A stretch of DNA of 48,723 bases, from NCBI RefSeq assembly GCF_006385785.1, contig NZ_VFSH01000004.1, forward strand, positions 1 through 48,723, read 5' to 3'. Below are positions 8,982 through 17,453 of this stretch, piece after piece (position 1 is the stretch's first letter; each line of letters starts with the position of its first letter). The notes beneath the pieces were generated by a model. That model was not told where the DNA came from, ran no database searches, and saw nothing but the letters and a program-made list of their open reading frames with translations. The stretch is from Streptococcus shenyangsis. GTDB taxonomy: Bacteria; Bacillota; Bacilli; Lactobacillales; Streptococcaceae. A program made the translations under genes and the position numbers.

Positions 8982-9541
8982 CAAATCACCTCCCACTCAC
9001 TTTTCAGCAAACCATATATCAGACTGTCACAGCGGTTTCTTTGAACATCCTTTCTGTCTCTTATTCGAGCTTCGAGGGTAAATCTAAGCTTTTCTGCGAC
9101 TCGTTGACTTTGGACATTGGAGCCAAAACAAGTTAGCTCAATCTTGTGAAGACCTAATTCTTTAAAGCCTAGGTCAATCAAAGCTCGCGCTGCTTCTGGT
9201 ACATAACCTCGTCCCCAATAGTCTGGGTGCAAGGTATAGCCAATCTCCAGTACATTGTCTTCGTGCCGATGGTTGAAATCAACAGAGCCGATGACTTTAT
9301 CGGTTCCTTTGACGACAATTCCGTAGCCAGCTGGGAGATTTTCCTTTTGATTGCGCTCGGGTAGAATATGCTCCAGATAGTAAATCTCATCTTCCAAGGT
9401 CTTGACGGGTAGAAAACCTGCTGGGTAGGCGACCTCTGGGAGACTAGCGTAGGCATAAATATCTTCGGCATCCGCCACCGTACGGACGCGTAAGACAAGC
9501 CGTTCGGTTTCTAATCGTTCTGGCAGTTCAGTTCTTGTCAT
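8981..9541 (-). CDS. GNAT-family N-acetyltransferase (RimJ/RimL type)
   Basis: A 186-residue acetyltransferase beginning MTRTELPERLETERLVLR, the usual opening of RimJ/RimL-like enzymes. The fold signature continues through IGYTLHPDYWGRGYVPEAARALIDLGF (given here as two pieces: IGYTLHPDYWGRGY and VPEAARALIDLGF), the acetyl-CoA binding loop and helix. These enzymes acetylate protein N-termini, antibiotics or small molecules; the substrate here is unknown. The start at 9541 has GCGAGG at the right distance; a longer frame begins 39 bases earlier inside the attenuator region. It is the first gene after the valine T-box, an unexpected position for an acetyltransferase. Confidence 0.85.
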   Translation of the reverse strand: MTRTELPERLETERLVLRVRTVADAEDIYAYASLPEVAYPAGFLPVKTLEDEIYYLEHILPERNQKENLPAGYGIVVKGTDKVIGSVDFNHRHEDNVLEIGYTLHPDYWGRGYVPEAARALIDLGFKELGLHKIELTCFGSNVQSQRVAEKLRFTLEARIRDRKDVQRNRCDSLIYGLLKSEWEVI

Positions 9542-9561
9542 CCTTATACCTCGCTTTCTAC

Positions 9562-9772
9562 AAAAAATCATCCCTGCCATCTACATGACAGGGACGAATG
9601 TATTTATCCGCGGTACCACCCAATTTCGGGCAAGGCCCGCAACTCTCGTCTTTAAAACAAAAAGACACTTTTATTTCAATTTTTCATCCATTAGCAACTA
9701 GTTTTGACACATTTGTGGACTTCTCAGCACCGCCACTTTCTGTAAAATGTGGGATTCAAAACACCTCTAATG
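9562..9772 (-). promoter_or_regulatory. T-box riboswitch with valine specifier
   Basis: On the minus strand a stem I is closed by CCATTAG / CTAATGG, with inner pairing GTTTTGA / TCAAAAC and CACATTT / AAATGTG. The specifier loop reads TAGTTG, giving GTT (Val) at 9696-9698. The T-box sequence GGGTGGTACCGCG lies at 9609-9621. After it, TCCCTGTCAT pairs with ATGGCAGGGA (9571-9594), followed by TTTTTT, forming the terminator. Uncharged tRNA-Val should bind the leader, favour the antiterminator and switch on the downstream GNAT, P-loop and valS genes. Confidence 0.93.
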
Positions 9773-9777
9773 GCTCT

Positions 9778-9806
9778 ATTGTAGCAAGATTTTTTCGGAA
9801 ATGCAA
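9778..9806 (-). promoter_or_regulatory. promoter of the T-box/valS operon
   Basis: TTGCAT (9801-9806), a 17-base spacer, then TACAAT (9778-9783) preceded by TGC. Transcription would start near 9771, at the foot of T-box stem I. Confidence 0.8.
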
Positions 9807-9819
9807 GGAACAAGAAAAA

Positions 9820-10215
9820 TTACTTGAACTTGATGCCGTTTTCTTTCAATTTCTTAATGGTAGCTGGGCCGATTCCTTTCAAGGCAAGGAGTTCTTTTTC
9901 AGTCCAATTTTTGAAATCTGAAGCAGACTTGATTCCTTCATCATAGAAGGTTTTAGCACGGTCAAGTGGAAGTCCACCCAAGTTTGCTGCAAAATCTTCT
10001 ACAGAATTGGCTACTTTTTGAGCTTGCTCTTTGGTAGCTTCTACTGCTTGTTCAACTTTTTTAGAAACAGCCTTACCAGCTTCGCTTGCTGACTGCTCAG
10101 CACGTTTTACGACTTTCTTTGTCTCTTCTACAACCTTAGTCACAGTACTTGAAAAGGCACCTGCTCGACGGAGGCTATTTCGTAATTGTTTTTTACGATT
10201 GAGTTTCTTTGACAT
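9820..10215 (-). CDS. helix-hairpin-helix protein
   Basis: A 131-residue protein. Residues 1-20 are very basic (KKLNRKKQLRNSLRR), 25-75 are Ala/Lys/Glu-rich and probably helical, and the C-terminal ~50 residues form a helix-hairpin-helix module ending LLALKGIGPATIKKLKENG. Such modules bind DNA backbone without sequence preference, so a role in DNA binding is inferred. The ATG has AAAGGA upstream. It is a single gene upstream of the T-box promoter. No closer function is known to me. Confidence 0.7.
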   Translation of the reverse strand: MSKKLNRKKQLRNSLRRAGAFSSTVTKVVEETKKVVKRAEQSASEAGKAVSKKVEQAVEATKEQAQKVANSVEDFAANLGGLPLDRAKTFYDEGIKSASDFKNWTEKELLALKGIGPATIKKLKENGIKFK

Positions 10216-10310
10216 GATAAAATCCTTTCAATAAAAAACCCCTGCTCTGACAAGGATTTAATATAAATATTCTATCAAGATTTTAGTAAAAAATCAAGAA
10301 TCTATCTCAT

Positions 10311-10565
10311 TTAATAATTCCGCTCACCAAACAATCCCTCTGGTAAATCATGGAATCCCTTACCTGCTTTGAAGTTTTCAAACTTACCAAGCAAGAACTG
10401 ATAAGCATCCAAACGACTTTCGTAGCGAATCATGGCATCTTTGGCACGCTCGTCCTGGTCTTCTTCGTAAACTTTTTGACTTTCCTTGTGCGCCATGTCG
10501 TTAATCATGATTTGGGTATTGACCCAAGCTTCAAATTCCTTCATAAATTCTTGTTCGTAACTCAT
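10311..10565 (-). CDS. conserved hypothetical protein, DUF1912-like
   Basis: An 84-residue acidic, helical protein (MSYEQEFMKEFEAWVNTQI) without signal peptide or membrane segment. It resembles the streptococcal DUF1912 family from memory; no function is known. It starts 9 bases after the hemerythrin-PAS gene with AGGAGAAAAA in front, so it is probably the last gene of that operon. Confidence 0.7.
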   Translation of the reverse strand: MSYEQEFMKEFEAWVNTQIMINDMAHKESQKVYEEDQDERAKDAMIRYESRLDAYQFLLGKFENFKAGKGFHDLPEGLFGERNY

Positions 10566-10574
10566 TTTTTCTCC

Positions 10575-11909
10575 TTATTCTAATCCACGGAAATAGTCCG
10601 TATCAATCTCACGGTAGGGCTGGATATCCTGAACGTATTCTAGCACACCTTGGAATTCTCCCTCTTCATCGTGCACTGCAGCATAAGTGATGTGGACAAA
10701 CTTGCCTCGCGACTCTGACTTGAACCACATTTCATACTTGTCTTTGCTTCCCTCACGAAGTCCCTTCATGATGGTCTTGACCTTGTCCAAGTACTTAGGT
10801 GGATGGCAAAGTTCAACATTGCGCCCAACTTGGGACGGTGTCCGTTTGAAAATCATCTCGTCAGCTGGTGTATTGTCATTGTAATACTGGAAAATATCAT
10901 CTTTATTGACAAAGGTAATCTCCATAGGGAGATGATTGAGGATGAGATTGGCCTGCTCGACTGAGAGATAGCCATTACCAAAAGCCTGTTGACTATGGCG
11001 GTCCAGCACTGCTTCCTTTTCCTTAGGGGTAAAGGTAATGGTAAACTGCCCTTCTGGCGTATCAATAACTTGTTGCACTTGGCCTTCAGCTGTATCTAGT
11101 TGCACGGGCTCCTCTGCACTCTTTTCCTCAACGAAGCTCTGTCGTTCTGGAACCCATTTCTCAGACGGGCGGATGATGGCATAACCATAGGCATCGCTCT
11201 CCCCCGCAATCTGAAGCCAGTCATCCTGAGTAAAGGACTCAAGGAGAATCATGAGAAGGATGGACTCTTCCTTGAAAATCATACTTTCAAACTCTGTCGC
11301 AAAAGCTTCAAAAGCTTCTTTTACAGTGCTAATCGACACTTCTGGTAATGAGTTGGCTGTCGCTAAAACTGTTTGAAAGAGTTCCCTGATCTGATCATCC
11401 ACTCCCCACATAACTTTAGGAGGTGAGTCGTGTCCATAGCGCTCCATGATAGGAAAGAAGAGTTCTTCCTTACGCTGGTAGTGGATGTCAAATTGCCCCA
11501 AAAGTCCCATCTGACGCACCAAACCCTTTCGCATCTCCGCAAGCATTTCTTCATCTTCCATAGACTCATAGGTATCTAACAATCTACGAATGCGAATTAA
11601 AGCTGCACGGAGAGCCAGATTTTCTTCTTTGAAAATCCGAACTGGGTGGCCTGGATGCTCAGTATCCTCTACTTCGACACCTTTGATAGCATTTTTAAAA
11701 AGATTGGCATGGACATCACAAAGTTCCATAACATCTTCAAAGGTGACACCTGAGTCTGAGTTCATCAGCTCGTGCTCCATGAGAGAAATCTCGATGGCTG
11801 AAACACCTGTAAAAGTCGCATCAAAGCGCCCCTGAACTGATTCAGGAGAGGCGCCATTATGCAATTCTAACAAAATATCCCGTAGGACATGAATCCGTTC
11901 ATCTGCCAT
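10575..11909 (-). CDS. DUF438 / hemerythrin-like / PAS protein
   Basis: A 444-residue soluble protein. Residues ~1-75 match DUF438. About 85-235 form a helical bundle with spaced metal-ligand-like residues (HANLF, DIHYQRKEELFFPIMERYGH, EEE) resembling hemerythrin/HHE domains, which bind non-haem di-iron and sense O2 or NO. From ~300 a PAS fold ends in LEYVQDIQPYREID. Its ATG overlaps the stop of the DUF1858 gene (TAATG), so the two are translationally coupled. Related DUF542-hemerythrin proteins (ScdA/YtfE) repair iron-sulfur clusters after nitrosative stress; a similar redox role is an inference. Confidence 0.82.
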   Translation of the reverse strand: MADERIHVLRDILLELHNGASPESVQGRFDATFTGVSAIEISLMEHELMNSDSGVTFEDVMELCDVHANLFKNAIKGVEVEDTEHPGHPVRIFKEENLALRAALIRIRRLLDTYESMEDEEMLAEMRKGLVRQMGLLGQFDIHYQRKEELFFPIMERYGHDSPPKVMWGVDDQIRELFQTVLATANSLPEVSISTVKEAFEAFATEFESMIFKEESILLMILLESFTQDDWLQIAGESDAYGYAIIRPSEKWVPERQSFVEEKSAEEPVQLDTAEGQVQQVIDTPEGQFTITFTPKEKEAVLDRHSQQAFGNGYLSVEQANLILNHLPMEITFVNKDDIFQYYNDNTPADEMIFKRTPSQVGRNVELCHPPKYLDKVKTIMKGLREGSKDKYEMWFKSESRGKFVHITYAAVHDEEGEFQGVLEYVQDIQPYREIDTDYFRGLE

Positions 11910-12142
11910 TAGTCTAACCCAATCACTTCGTAGCCATTCGCTTCCAGAGTGCGAACAATCTTGTCCATAGGAGTTCCTTCAAGCTTAGAACCCTGCTTAA
12001 GCGATACTTTGCGACCGACTGTGTTGCGCATCAAAGGATTGGCAAGGGGTTTAAAACCCAGCTCCACTAGGATTTCCAAGACTTCTGGATGCTTGTCCAC
12101 CACTTCTGCAACGGGAATTGACACATCGATGATATTATCCAT
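11909..12142 (-). CDS. DUF1858 domain protein
   Basis: A 77-residue protein beginning MDNIIDVSIPVAEVVDKHPE, matching the small DUF1858 domain that usually precedes or partners DUF438/hemerythrin proteins. The ATG at 12142 was chosen because GGAGGTCGTC precedes it; a longer frame reaches 12196 without such a site. The stop codon shares its last base with the start of the next gene. Inferred role: partner of the hemerythrin-PAS protein in redox or NO sensing. Confidence 0.75.
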   Translation of the reverse strand: MDNIIDVSIPVAEVVDKHPEVLEILVELGFKPLANPLMRNTVGRKVSLKQGSKLEGTPMDKIVRTLEANGYEVIGLD

Positions 12143-12258
12143 GACGACCTCCATTGAATGTTCTAAAATGATTTTACTGCTTTTATTATACCACAAGGAA
12201 AGAGATTAAAAAACTAGCAGTAAAGTTCCTGCTAGTTATCTGCGACTTGGATTAGTAT

Positions 12259-12411
12259 CTAAATAAGCTTAAAGAGCCAATCCAATATCTTAAATAATAG
12301 CTTGTAAAACAGCAATTGGACTGCAAAAGAGATGATCATCCACAGGAATTTCATAATTCCAATAATCGGTTTGATAAAAATAATGGCAAGAAGTCCCCAG
12401 AAAAATTTCAT
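12259..12411 (-). CDS. small hydrophobic membrane protein (50 aa)
   Basis: Fifty codons from ATG 12411, rich in Ile, Leu, Phe and Trp (MKFFWGLLAIIFIKPIIGIM), with two membrane-spanning stretches and few charges. Its start overlaps the previous gene's stop (ATGA), which supports real translation. Third gene of a compact minus-strand set with the EcsC-like protein. Function unknown. Confidence 0.6.
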   Translation of the reverse strand: MKFFWGLLAIIFIKPIIGIMKFLWMIISFAVQLLFYKLLFKILDWLFKLI

Positions 12412-12590
12412 TTTTTATCCTCTGACTTGATGAGCCACCGAGCCGTATCCATTAACTTGTCTGCAATAAAGAGTTTCCCAAAACCGACAACGGAATGGTC
12501 ATCTTTCTTTATCGTTTTCATTACTTTTACACCTTGCATGGTCAAAAAGTAATTCCCGTAAGTTTTAGCTAGAGTTTTTATAAGTCCCAT
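12408..12590 (-). CDS. hypothetical protein (60 aa)
   Basis: A 60-residue basic protein starting MGLIKTLAKTYGNYFLTMQG. The ATG at 12590 follows AAGGTGAG at the end of the upstream gene and overlaps the 50-residue gene downstream by 4 bases. No family is recognised. Operon position suggests a link with the EcsC-like protein. Confidence 0.55.
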   Translation of the reverse strand: MGLIKTLAKTYGNYFLTMQGVKVMKTIKKDDHSVVGFGKLFIADKLMDTARWLIKSEDKK

Positions 12591-12591
12591 A

Positions 12592-13371
12592 TTACTCACC
12601 TTCGATGATTTCAGCTTCTTTTCGGATAGTATCAATATCTATTTGATACTGCCCTTCATTATAATTAACTAATTTGGATAATTCCTTTTGCAGTCTTTCC
12701 CCCATCGGCTTCATGGTCGCAAAGGTTAAGCCACCAGAAAGGACACCTCCTAAAATAGGAATCACTTTTCCCATTCCCTTAGCCAAGCCTCCCTTTGTCA
12801 AGCTGACTCCAAAAATTTTCAAAACTTTTTCCAGAATAGGATACCAAAGTGTCTTTGTCAAAGCTTTCTGCGGAATCGTCTTCATCACATGCTTGGCAAC
12901 TGTTACACCTCCAGAGCGAAGTAAAGCCCCTGCTCCATTTACCCCTAGCATGACACCGAGATAAAGCAAGAGTGTATTTTGAGCATCCTCGCTCAATTCA
13001 TCACGGGATTCCCAAAGATCATCAAATCCATAAATATAGCCTAGTTCTTGGGCCAACTTTAATGAAAAAGCATAAAACTGAACTACATCTGTTGGAATAG
13101 TGATTGCCATGGCAATACCACCAGGTAAACCTGCCAAAATCGAAGTCCCGCTTGCTCGTAGAACATTGTCCTTAATACAGGTCTTAGCAACTCGATCCAA
13201 ATTTTCCTTTGTTAACAAAGAGGTCGGACCTTTTTCCAATAATGTAGCAATATCCTTTCGATCTAACTCTTTAGAAAACTTGTCAACTAAAAATTTTTCT
13301 CGATCAACTTTGACCATGGGTAATTTCACCACTTGTTGCAGCACTTGCATCGCTAACTCTTGTTTGCCCAT
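12592..13371 (-). CDS. EcsC-like family protein
   Basis: About 259 residues. The central part, GLPGGIAMAITIPTDVVQFY then LKLAQELGYIYGFDD, resembles the EcsC family, with its Gly-rich hydrophobic stretch followed by a helix ending in a YG-D motif. Further Gly-rich hydrophobic segments follow at about 145-165 and 200-225, suggesting membrane association. The ATG at 13371 has GGAG seven bases upstream; an in-frame ATG at 13383 has no such site. First gene of a three-gene set with two tiny proteins. The biochemical role is unknown. Confidence 0.6.
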   Translation of the reverse strand: MGKQELAMQVLQQVVKLPMVKVDREKFLVDKFSKELDRKDIATLLEKGPTSLLTKENLDRVAKTCIKDNVLRASGTSILAGLPGGIAMAITIPTDVVQFYAFSLKLAQELGYIYGFDDLWESRDELSEDAQNTLLLYLGVMLGVNGAGALLRSGGVTVAKHVMKTIPQKALTKTLWYPILEKVLKIFGVSLTKGGLAKGMGKVIPILGGVLSGGLTFATMKPMGERLQKELSKLVNYNEGQYQIDIDTIRKEAEIIEGE

Positions 13372-13492
13372 CTCTATCTCCATTTATCATTCGTATTAAA
13401 CTTTATCATATCATACTATAAGGTATTTACAAATTTTTTAAACTGTTTTTTGCAATTACAAATACAGCTATTGATATCTAGAAGAATCCAAG

Positions 13493-13518
13493 CACCAAAA
13501 AAGAGGGTTACCCCTCTT
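13493..13518 (-). terminator. terminator after rbfA
   Basis: AAGAGGG and CCCTCTT (13512-13518 and 13501-13507) pair around a 4-base loop, followed on the minus strand by TTTTTT. It lies immediately after rbfA and ends the rimP-rbfA operon. Confidence 0.85.
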
Positions 13519-13520
13519 CT

Positions 13521-13871
13521 TTAGTTTTTATCCAGATTGCGTAGCATCTCGTCAATCTTGTTTCCATACTCGATGGACTCGTCTTTGACGAAGGTCAAAT
13601 CTGGGATTTTGTATAATTTCAAATTGCAACCAAGTTCACGTTTGATGGTCCCAGTTGCTTTTTCAAGCCCGATTTGAGCTTTCTGATTATCCGAAGCAAG
13701 GTTACTCAAAATGGTGTAGTAAACCTTGGCAACAGACAAGTCTCCTAGCATCTGAACATCTGTGATGGTTACCCCTTGGACACGCGGATCACGGACTTTC
13801 TTTTGCAAAATCTCATTGACTTCACGCTTGATTTCCATGCCCACACGATCCGTACGGAAATGATTTGCCAT
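13521..13871 (-). CDS. rbfA: ribosome-binding factor A
   Basis: A 116-residue KH-fold protein ([20 protein letters not shown]) that matures the 30S subunit by acting on 16S r[13 protein letters not shown] and the VYYTILSN strand are family signatures. The start at 13871 has AAAGGAATATC upstream; a longer frame reaching 13898 has no better site. Last gene of the nusA-infB operon, separated from infB by a structured 166-base gap. Confidence 0.95.
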   Translation of the reverse strand: MANHFRTDRVGMEIKREVNEILQKKVRDPRVQGVTITDVQMLGDLSVAKVYYTILSNLASDNQKAQIGLEKATGTIKRELGCNLKLYKIPDLTFVKDESIEYGNKIDEMLRNLDKN

Positions 13872-13899
13872 GATATTCCTTTCTCTACTTTGAACCAAA

Positions 13900-13921
13900 A
13901 GCTAGGCCAGCAGACCTAGCT
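13900..13921 (-). terminator. weak terminator or attenuator before rbfA
   Basis: AGCTAGG pairs with CCTAGCT around an 8-base loop, followed on the minus strand by TTTT. The short T-run suggests partial termination, lowering rbfA relative to infB. Confidence 0.45.
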
Positions 13922-13933
13922 ATTTCTATTAGA

Positions 13934-14038
13934 TAGAGAAACTAGAGCCATTTGAATCTAGGAAACAAGCCTTAGATAGAACTGAGGGTTCATCAAGGCG
14001 CTGTTGACGACGAGTCAAATGAGCTATCGTTTCTCTAT
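13934..14038. repeat. RUP-like palindromic element between infB and rbfA
   Basis: About 104 bases bounded by TA and GAGAAAC at one end and GTTTCTC and TA at the other. The ends continue to pair imperfectly (AGAGCCATTTGA against TCAAATGAGCT). Size, TA ends and terminal inverted repeats resemble the pneumococcal RUP element, thought to be moved by an IS630-type transposase, but the consensus could not be compared. One end overlaps the infB stop codon. Confidence 0.5.
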
Positions 14039-16830
14039 TATCTCTTGATTTCTTCCATGACATAAGCCTCAATAACATCATCCATCTTGATATCATTATA
14101 ACCGTCAATCATCAATCCACCTTCACGACCGTTTGTAACTTCTTTAACGTCGTCTTTGTAGTGTTTCAAGCTTGCGAGTTCACCGTCATAGATAACAACA
14201 CCGTCACGGATAACACGGACTTTAGAGTCACGGGTAACCTTACCGTTGATAACCATAAATCCACCGATAGTTCCCACTTTAGATACCTTGAAGGTCTCAC
14301 GGATAAGAGCTTCACCGATGATTTTTTCTTCGAATTCCGGATCAAGCATCCCTTTCATAGCTTCTTCCATCTCTTCGATAACTTTGTAGATAATGCTGTG
14401 GAGACGGATTTCTACATCGTCAGCATCGGCTTGTTGACGAGCTTGTGGTGTAGGACGTACGTTAAAACCAACGATAAAGGCATTTGAAGCTTCTGCAAGG
14501 GTCACGTCTGATTCGTTGATAGCACCGACCGCAGAGTGAACGATGGTAACTTTGACACCTTCCACGTCGATCTTTTGAAGTGAGGCAGAAAGGGCTTCAA
14601 CAGAACCTTGTACATCGGCCTTGATGATGACGTTAACTGACTTGAGTTCACCAGCTTTAAGGGTATCAAAGAGATTTTCAAGGCTAACACGTTGTGTAGC
14701 TTGACGTTGTTTCATGAGGGCACGTTTGGCACGCTCTTCACCTGCTGCACGCGCAGATTTTTCATCCTCATAAACGGCAAAGTGGTCACCTGCCATTGGC
14801 GCTTCATTCAAACCTGTGATTGAAACTGGTGTTGATGGACCTGCTACCTTAACACGACGACCAAGGTCGTTGGTCATAGCACGGACACGACCGAAGGTAT
14901 TTCCGACAACGATTGGGTCTTGGACATTCAAGGTACCTTGTTGAACAAGAAGGGTTGCGACCGCACCTTTTCCTTTATCCAAGCGAGCTTCTATAACTGT
15001 ACCGATCGCACGCACTGTTGGGTCTGCCTTAAGTTCTTGGATTTCAGCCACAAGAAGGACTGTTTCCAACAATTCTTCGATGTTTTGGTTGAATTTAGCT
15101 GAGATTTCAACAAATTCAGAATCTCCACCCCAAGCTGTTGACATAACACCATGCTCAGCCAATTCACCGATAACGCGTTCTGGGTTAGCACCTGGTTTAT
15201 CAATCTTGTTAATGGCTACGATGATTGGAACGTTGGCCGCTTTTGAGTGGTTGATGGCTTCAATGGTCTGAGGCATAACACCATCATCTGCCGCTACGAC
15301 CAAGATCGTAATATCGGTAACAGAAGCACCACGTGCACGCATAGATGTAAAGGCCGCGTGTCCTGGTGTGTCAAGGAAGGTAATCTTCTTGCCATTTTCA
15401 ACGATTTGGTAGGCACCGATATGCTGCGTGATACCACCTGCTTCACCTGTCGCAACACGAGAGTTACGAAGGGTATCTAGAAGTGTTGTTTTACCGTGGT
15501 CAACGTGTCCCATGATGGTTACAACTGGTGGACGCTCAACCAATTCATCTTCATTGAGATAACCATCTTCGACAAAGAAACGTTCGATGTCGGCATTATC
15601 CACTTCAACCTTTTGTTTGGCTTCGATACCATAATCTACCATGAGGAGTTCAATTGTTTCCCCATCCAAGGATTGGTTTTGTGTGGCCATGACACCCATC
15701 ATAAAGAGTTTCTTAACGATTTCAGCTGGTTCACGTTTGATACGTTTTGCGATTTCCGCAACAGTCATACCATCTGTATATTCAAATTCTGTTGGCAATT
15801 CATGGAATTTACGCTCCGTAACAGGTTTTGGAGTCTGATTACGGTTGTTCTTGTTATTGCCTTTTTTGTTCTTTTTGTTGTTATTCCAGTTACTATTCTT
15901 TTGATTTCTCACTTGATTTTGACTACTTCGATTCTTTTGTTGTTTTCTAGGACCATCTTCTTCGTGATCGAAATCATCACGTTCTTTGTCTGGTCGAGCT
16001 TGCTTCTTACGACGTGTATCCACTGGTGCTTCTTTAGCTACAGGAGCTGTTTCAAGCACTGCTTGAACTTGTTGCGCTTGTTCAGCTAACTTAGCCACTT
16101 CTTCAAAGATTTCCTCTGGCTCCTTGCGTTTGTTAGCTTGGGCCAAGGCTTCTTTGGCAGCCTGAGTCTGCTTGAAACGTTCCTCACTTGAACGGGCATA
16201 TTCTGCATTTTGCTCTGCTTTTAGGGCCGCTGCACGGGCTTTAAAGTCAACACGTGGAGCCGCTTGATTTGGACGTTTGTCCTCTTGCTGACGACGATCG
16301 TTTCCACGATTTTGCTGACCTTGCTGTTTCTTAGCTTGGTCATTAAAGCGACGATTGTCGCGGTTTCCTTGACCTTGTTTTCCACCATTACGGCCGTCGT
16401 TTTTCTGACGGTTTCCGTTTTGTTGTTGGTCACGGTTATTGCCTTTATTTTGCTTGCGTCGTTCTGCCTGCTCTTTGGCACGGGCTTCACGCTCAGCCTT
16501 GAAATTACGGCTTTGCGGTTTAGCTGCTACTTTGTCTGCCTTCGGAGCGACTGGCTCAGCAGGTTTTGCCTCTTCCTTAGCTACAGCTGGTTTAGCTGGC
16601 TCAGATTTTTCGGCTTTCTTTTCTGCACTTGCTTTTGGTGCTGCAGGTTTTGCTTCTGCTTTCGGAGCAGCTGCAGGCTTAAAGCTGGCAGCGATTTTTG
16701 CAGCGACAGCTTCTTCCACACTTGATGAGTGGCTTTTCACATCCAAGCCCAACTCTTTTGCACGCGCTACAACTTCTTTACTTTCTTTTCCAAGTTCTTT
16801 TGCGATTTCGTACAATCTTTTCTTAGACAA
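14038..16830 (-). CDS. infB: translation initiation factor IF-2
   Basis: A 930-residue GTPase that brings initiator tRNA to the 30S subunit. An N-terminal IF2N module ([20 protein letters not shown]) is followed to ~340 by low-complexity Ala/Lys/Glu and Asn/Gln/Arg/Gly tracts, typical of streptococcal IF-2. A second IF2N precedes the G domain: GHVDHGKTT near 440, DTPGH near 490, NKID near 541. The C-terminal fMet-tRNA binding domains follow. It begins 16 bases after ylxQ. Confidence 0.98.
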   Translation of the reverse strand: MSKKRLYEIAKELGKESKEVVARAKELGLDVKSHSSSVEEAVAAKIAASFKPAAAPKAEAKPAAPKASAEKKAEKSEPAKPAVAKEEAKPAEPVAPKADKVAAKPQSRNFKAEREARAKEQAERRKQNKGNNRDQQQNGNRQKNDGRNGGKQGQGNRDNRRFNDQAKKQQGQQNRGNDRRQQEDKRPNQAAPRVDFKARAAALKAEQNAEYARSSEERFKQTQAAKEALAQANKRKEPEEIFEEVAKLAEQAQQVQAVLETAPVAKEAPVDTRRKKQARPDKERDDFDHEEDGPRKQQKNRSSQNQVRNQKNSNWNNNKKNKKGNNKNNRNQTPKPVTERKFHELPTEFEYTDGMTVAEIAKRIKREPAEIVKKLFMMGVMATQNQSLDGETIELLMVDYGIEAKQKVEVDNADIERFFVEDGYLNEDELVERPPVVTIMGHVDHGKTTLLDTLRNSRVATGEAGGITQHIGAYQIVENGKKITFLDTPGHAAFTSMRARGASVTDITILVVAADDGVMPQTIEAINHSKAANVPIIVAINKIDKPGANPERVIGELAEHGVMSTAWGGDSEFVEISAKFNQNIEELLETVLLVAEIQELKADPTVRAIGTVIEARLDKGKGAVATLLVQQGTLNVQDPIVVGNTFGRVRAMTNDLGRRVKVAGPSTPVSITGLNEAPMAGDHFAVYEDEKSARAAGEERAKRALMKQRQATQRVSLENLFDTLKAGELKSVNVIIKADVQGSVEALSASLQKIDVEGVKVTIVHSAVGAINESDVTLAEASNAFIVGFNVRPTPQARQQADADDVEIRLHSIIYKVIEEMEEAMKGMLDPEFEEKIIGEALIRETFKVSKVGTIGGFMVINGKVTRDSKVRVIRDGVVIYDGELASLKHYKDDVKEVTNGREGGLMIDGYNDIKMDDVIEAYVMEEIKR

Positions 16831-16846
16831 ATCATGTCCTCCTCTT

Positions 16847-17146
16847 CTATTCCATAAGAGACCTCATTTTCTTTGTAAATCCAGCATCTGTCACAGCCAA
16901 AACCTTTCTCGATTTCCCGACTGCTATGCTTAATTCCAGTGTTGAAAACACGGTTACAATTTCTACTTGATAATAATGACTTTTATCTTGAATCTTCTTG
17001 GTCAGATTGGGTCCAGCATCATGGGCTAGAAAGACCAACTTGGCCTTGCCGTCTTGAATGGCCTTGACCACCAATTCTTCACCCGATATGATCCGCCCTG
17101 CTCGCTGAGCGAGTCCCAAGAGATTACTTATCTTTTGCTTATTCAA
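16847..17146 (-). CDS. ylxQ: L7Ae/YlxQ-family RNA-binding protein
   Basis: A 99-residue protein of the L7Ae/L30e fold ([16 protein letters not shown], then [18 protein letters not shown]). The family binds kink-turn RNA. Standard member of the nusA-infB operon; it overlaps the ylxR end by 8 bases. Confidence 0.9.
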   Translation of the reverse strand: MNKQKISNLLGLAQRAGRIISGEELVVKAIQDGKAKLVFLAHDAGPNLTKKIQDKSHYYQVEIVTVFSTLELSIAVGKSRKVLAVTDAGFTKKMRSLME

Positions 17147-17432
17147 GTCCTAACTCTCTTCTTTTCACTTTGTGATCCACATAAGCGATCAACTTGTCAT
17201 AAAAGCTTTCATCCACTTCCATGCTAAAGCTGCGGTTAAAGACCTTCTTCTTTTTCGCCTCTAGGGCTTCTGCATTGTCTAGTTTGATATAAGCGCCACG
17301 GCCATTGGCCTTGCCTGTCGGATCGATAAAGACTTGTCCTTCCTTGTTTTTGACAATGCGGAGCAAATCCCGCTTATCAATCACTTCATTGGACACGACA
17401 GACTTGCGCAAAGGGATTTTTCTCGTTTTCAT
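17139..17432 (-). CDS. ylxR: YlxR (DUF448) family protein
   Basis: A 97-residue basic protein of the YlxR family: MKTRKIPLRKSVVSNEV, then the GRGAYI segment. YlxR is an RNA- or nucleoid-associated protein and has been linked to RNase P regulation in other Firmicutes. It lies between nusA and ylxQ, as in most Firmicutes, with GGAGGG before the start. Confidence 0.92.
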   Translation of the reverse strand: MKTRKIPLRKSVVSNEVIDKRDLLRIVKNKEGQVFIDPTGKANGRGAYIKLDNAEALEAKKKKVFNRSFSMEVDESFYDKLIAYVDHKVKRRELGLE

Positions 17433-17453
17433 CTTTCCCTCCTCTAGCAGCTT

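Noticed and set aside
16439..16933. Long Ala/Ser/Phe-rich plus-strand frame opposite infB
   Set aside because: It is the antisense of the Ala/Lys/Glu-rich low-complexity tract of IF-2, which leaves long open frames by composition alone.
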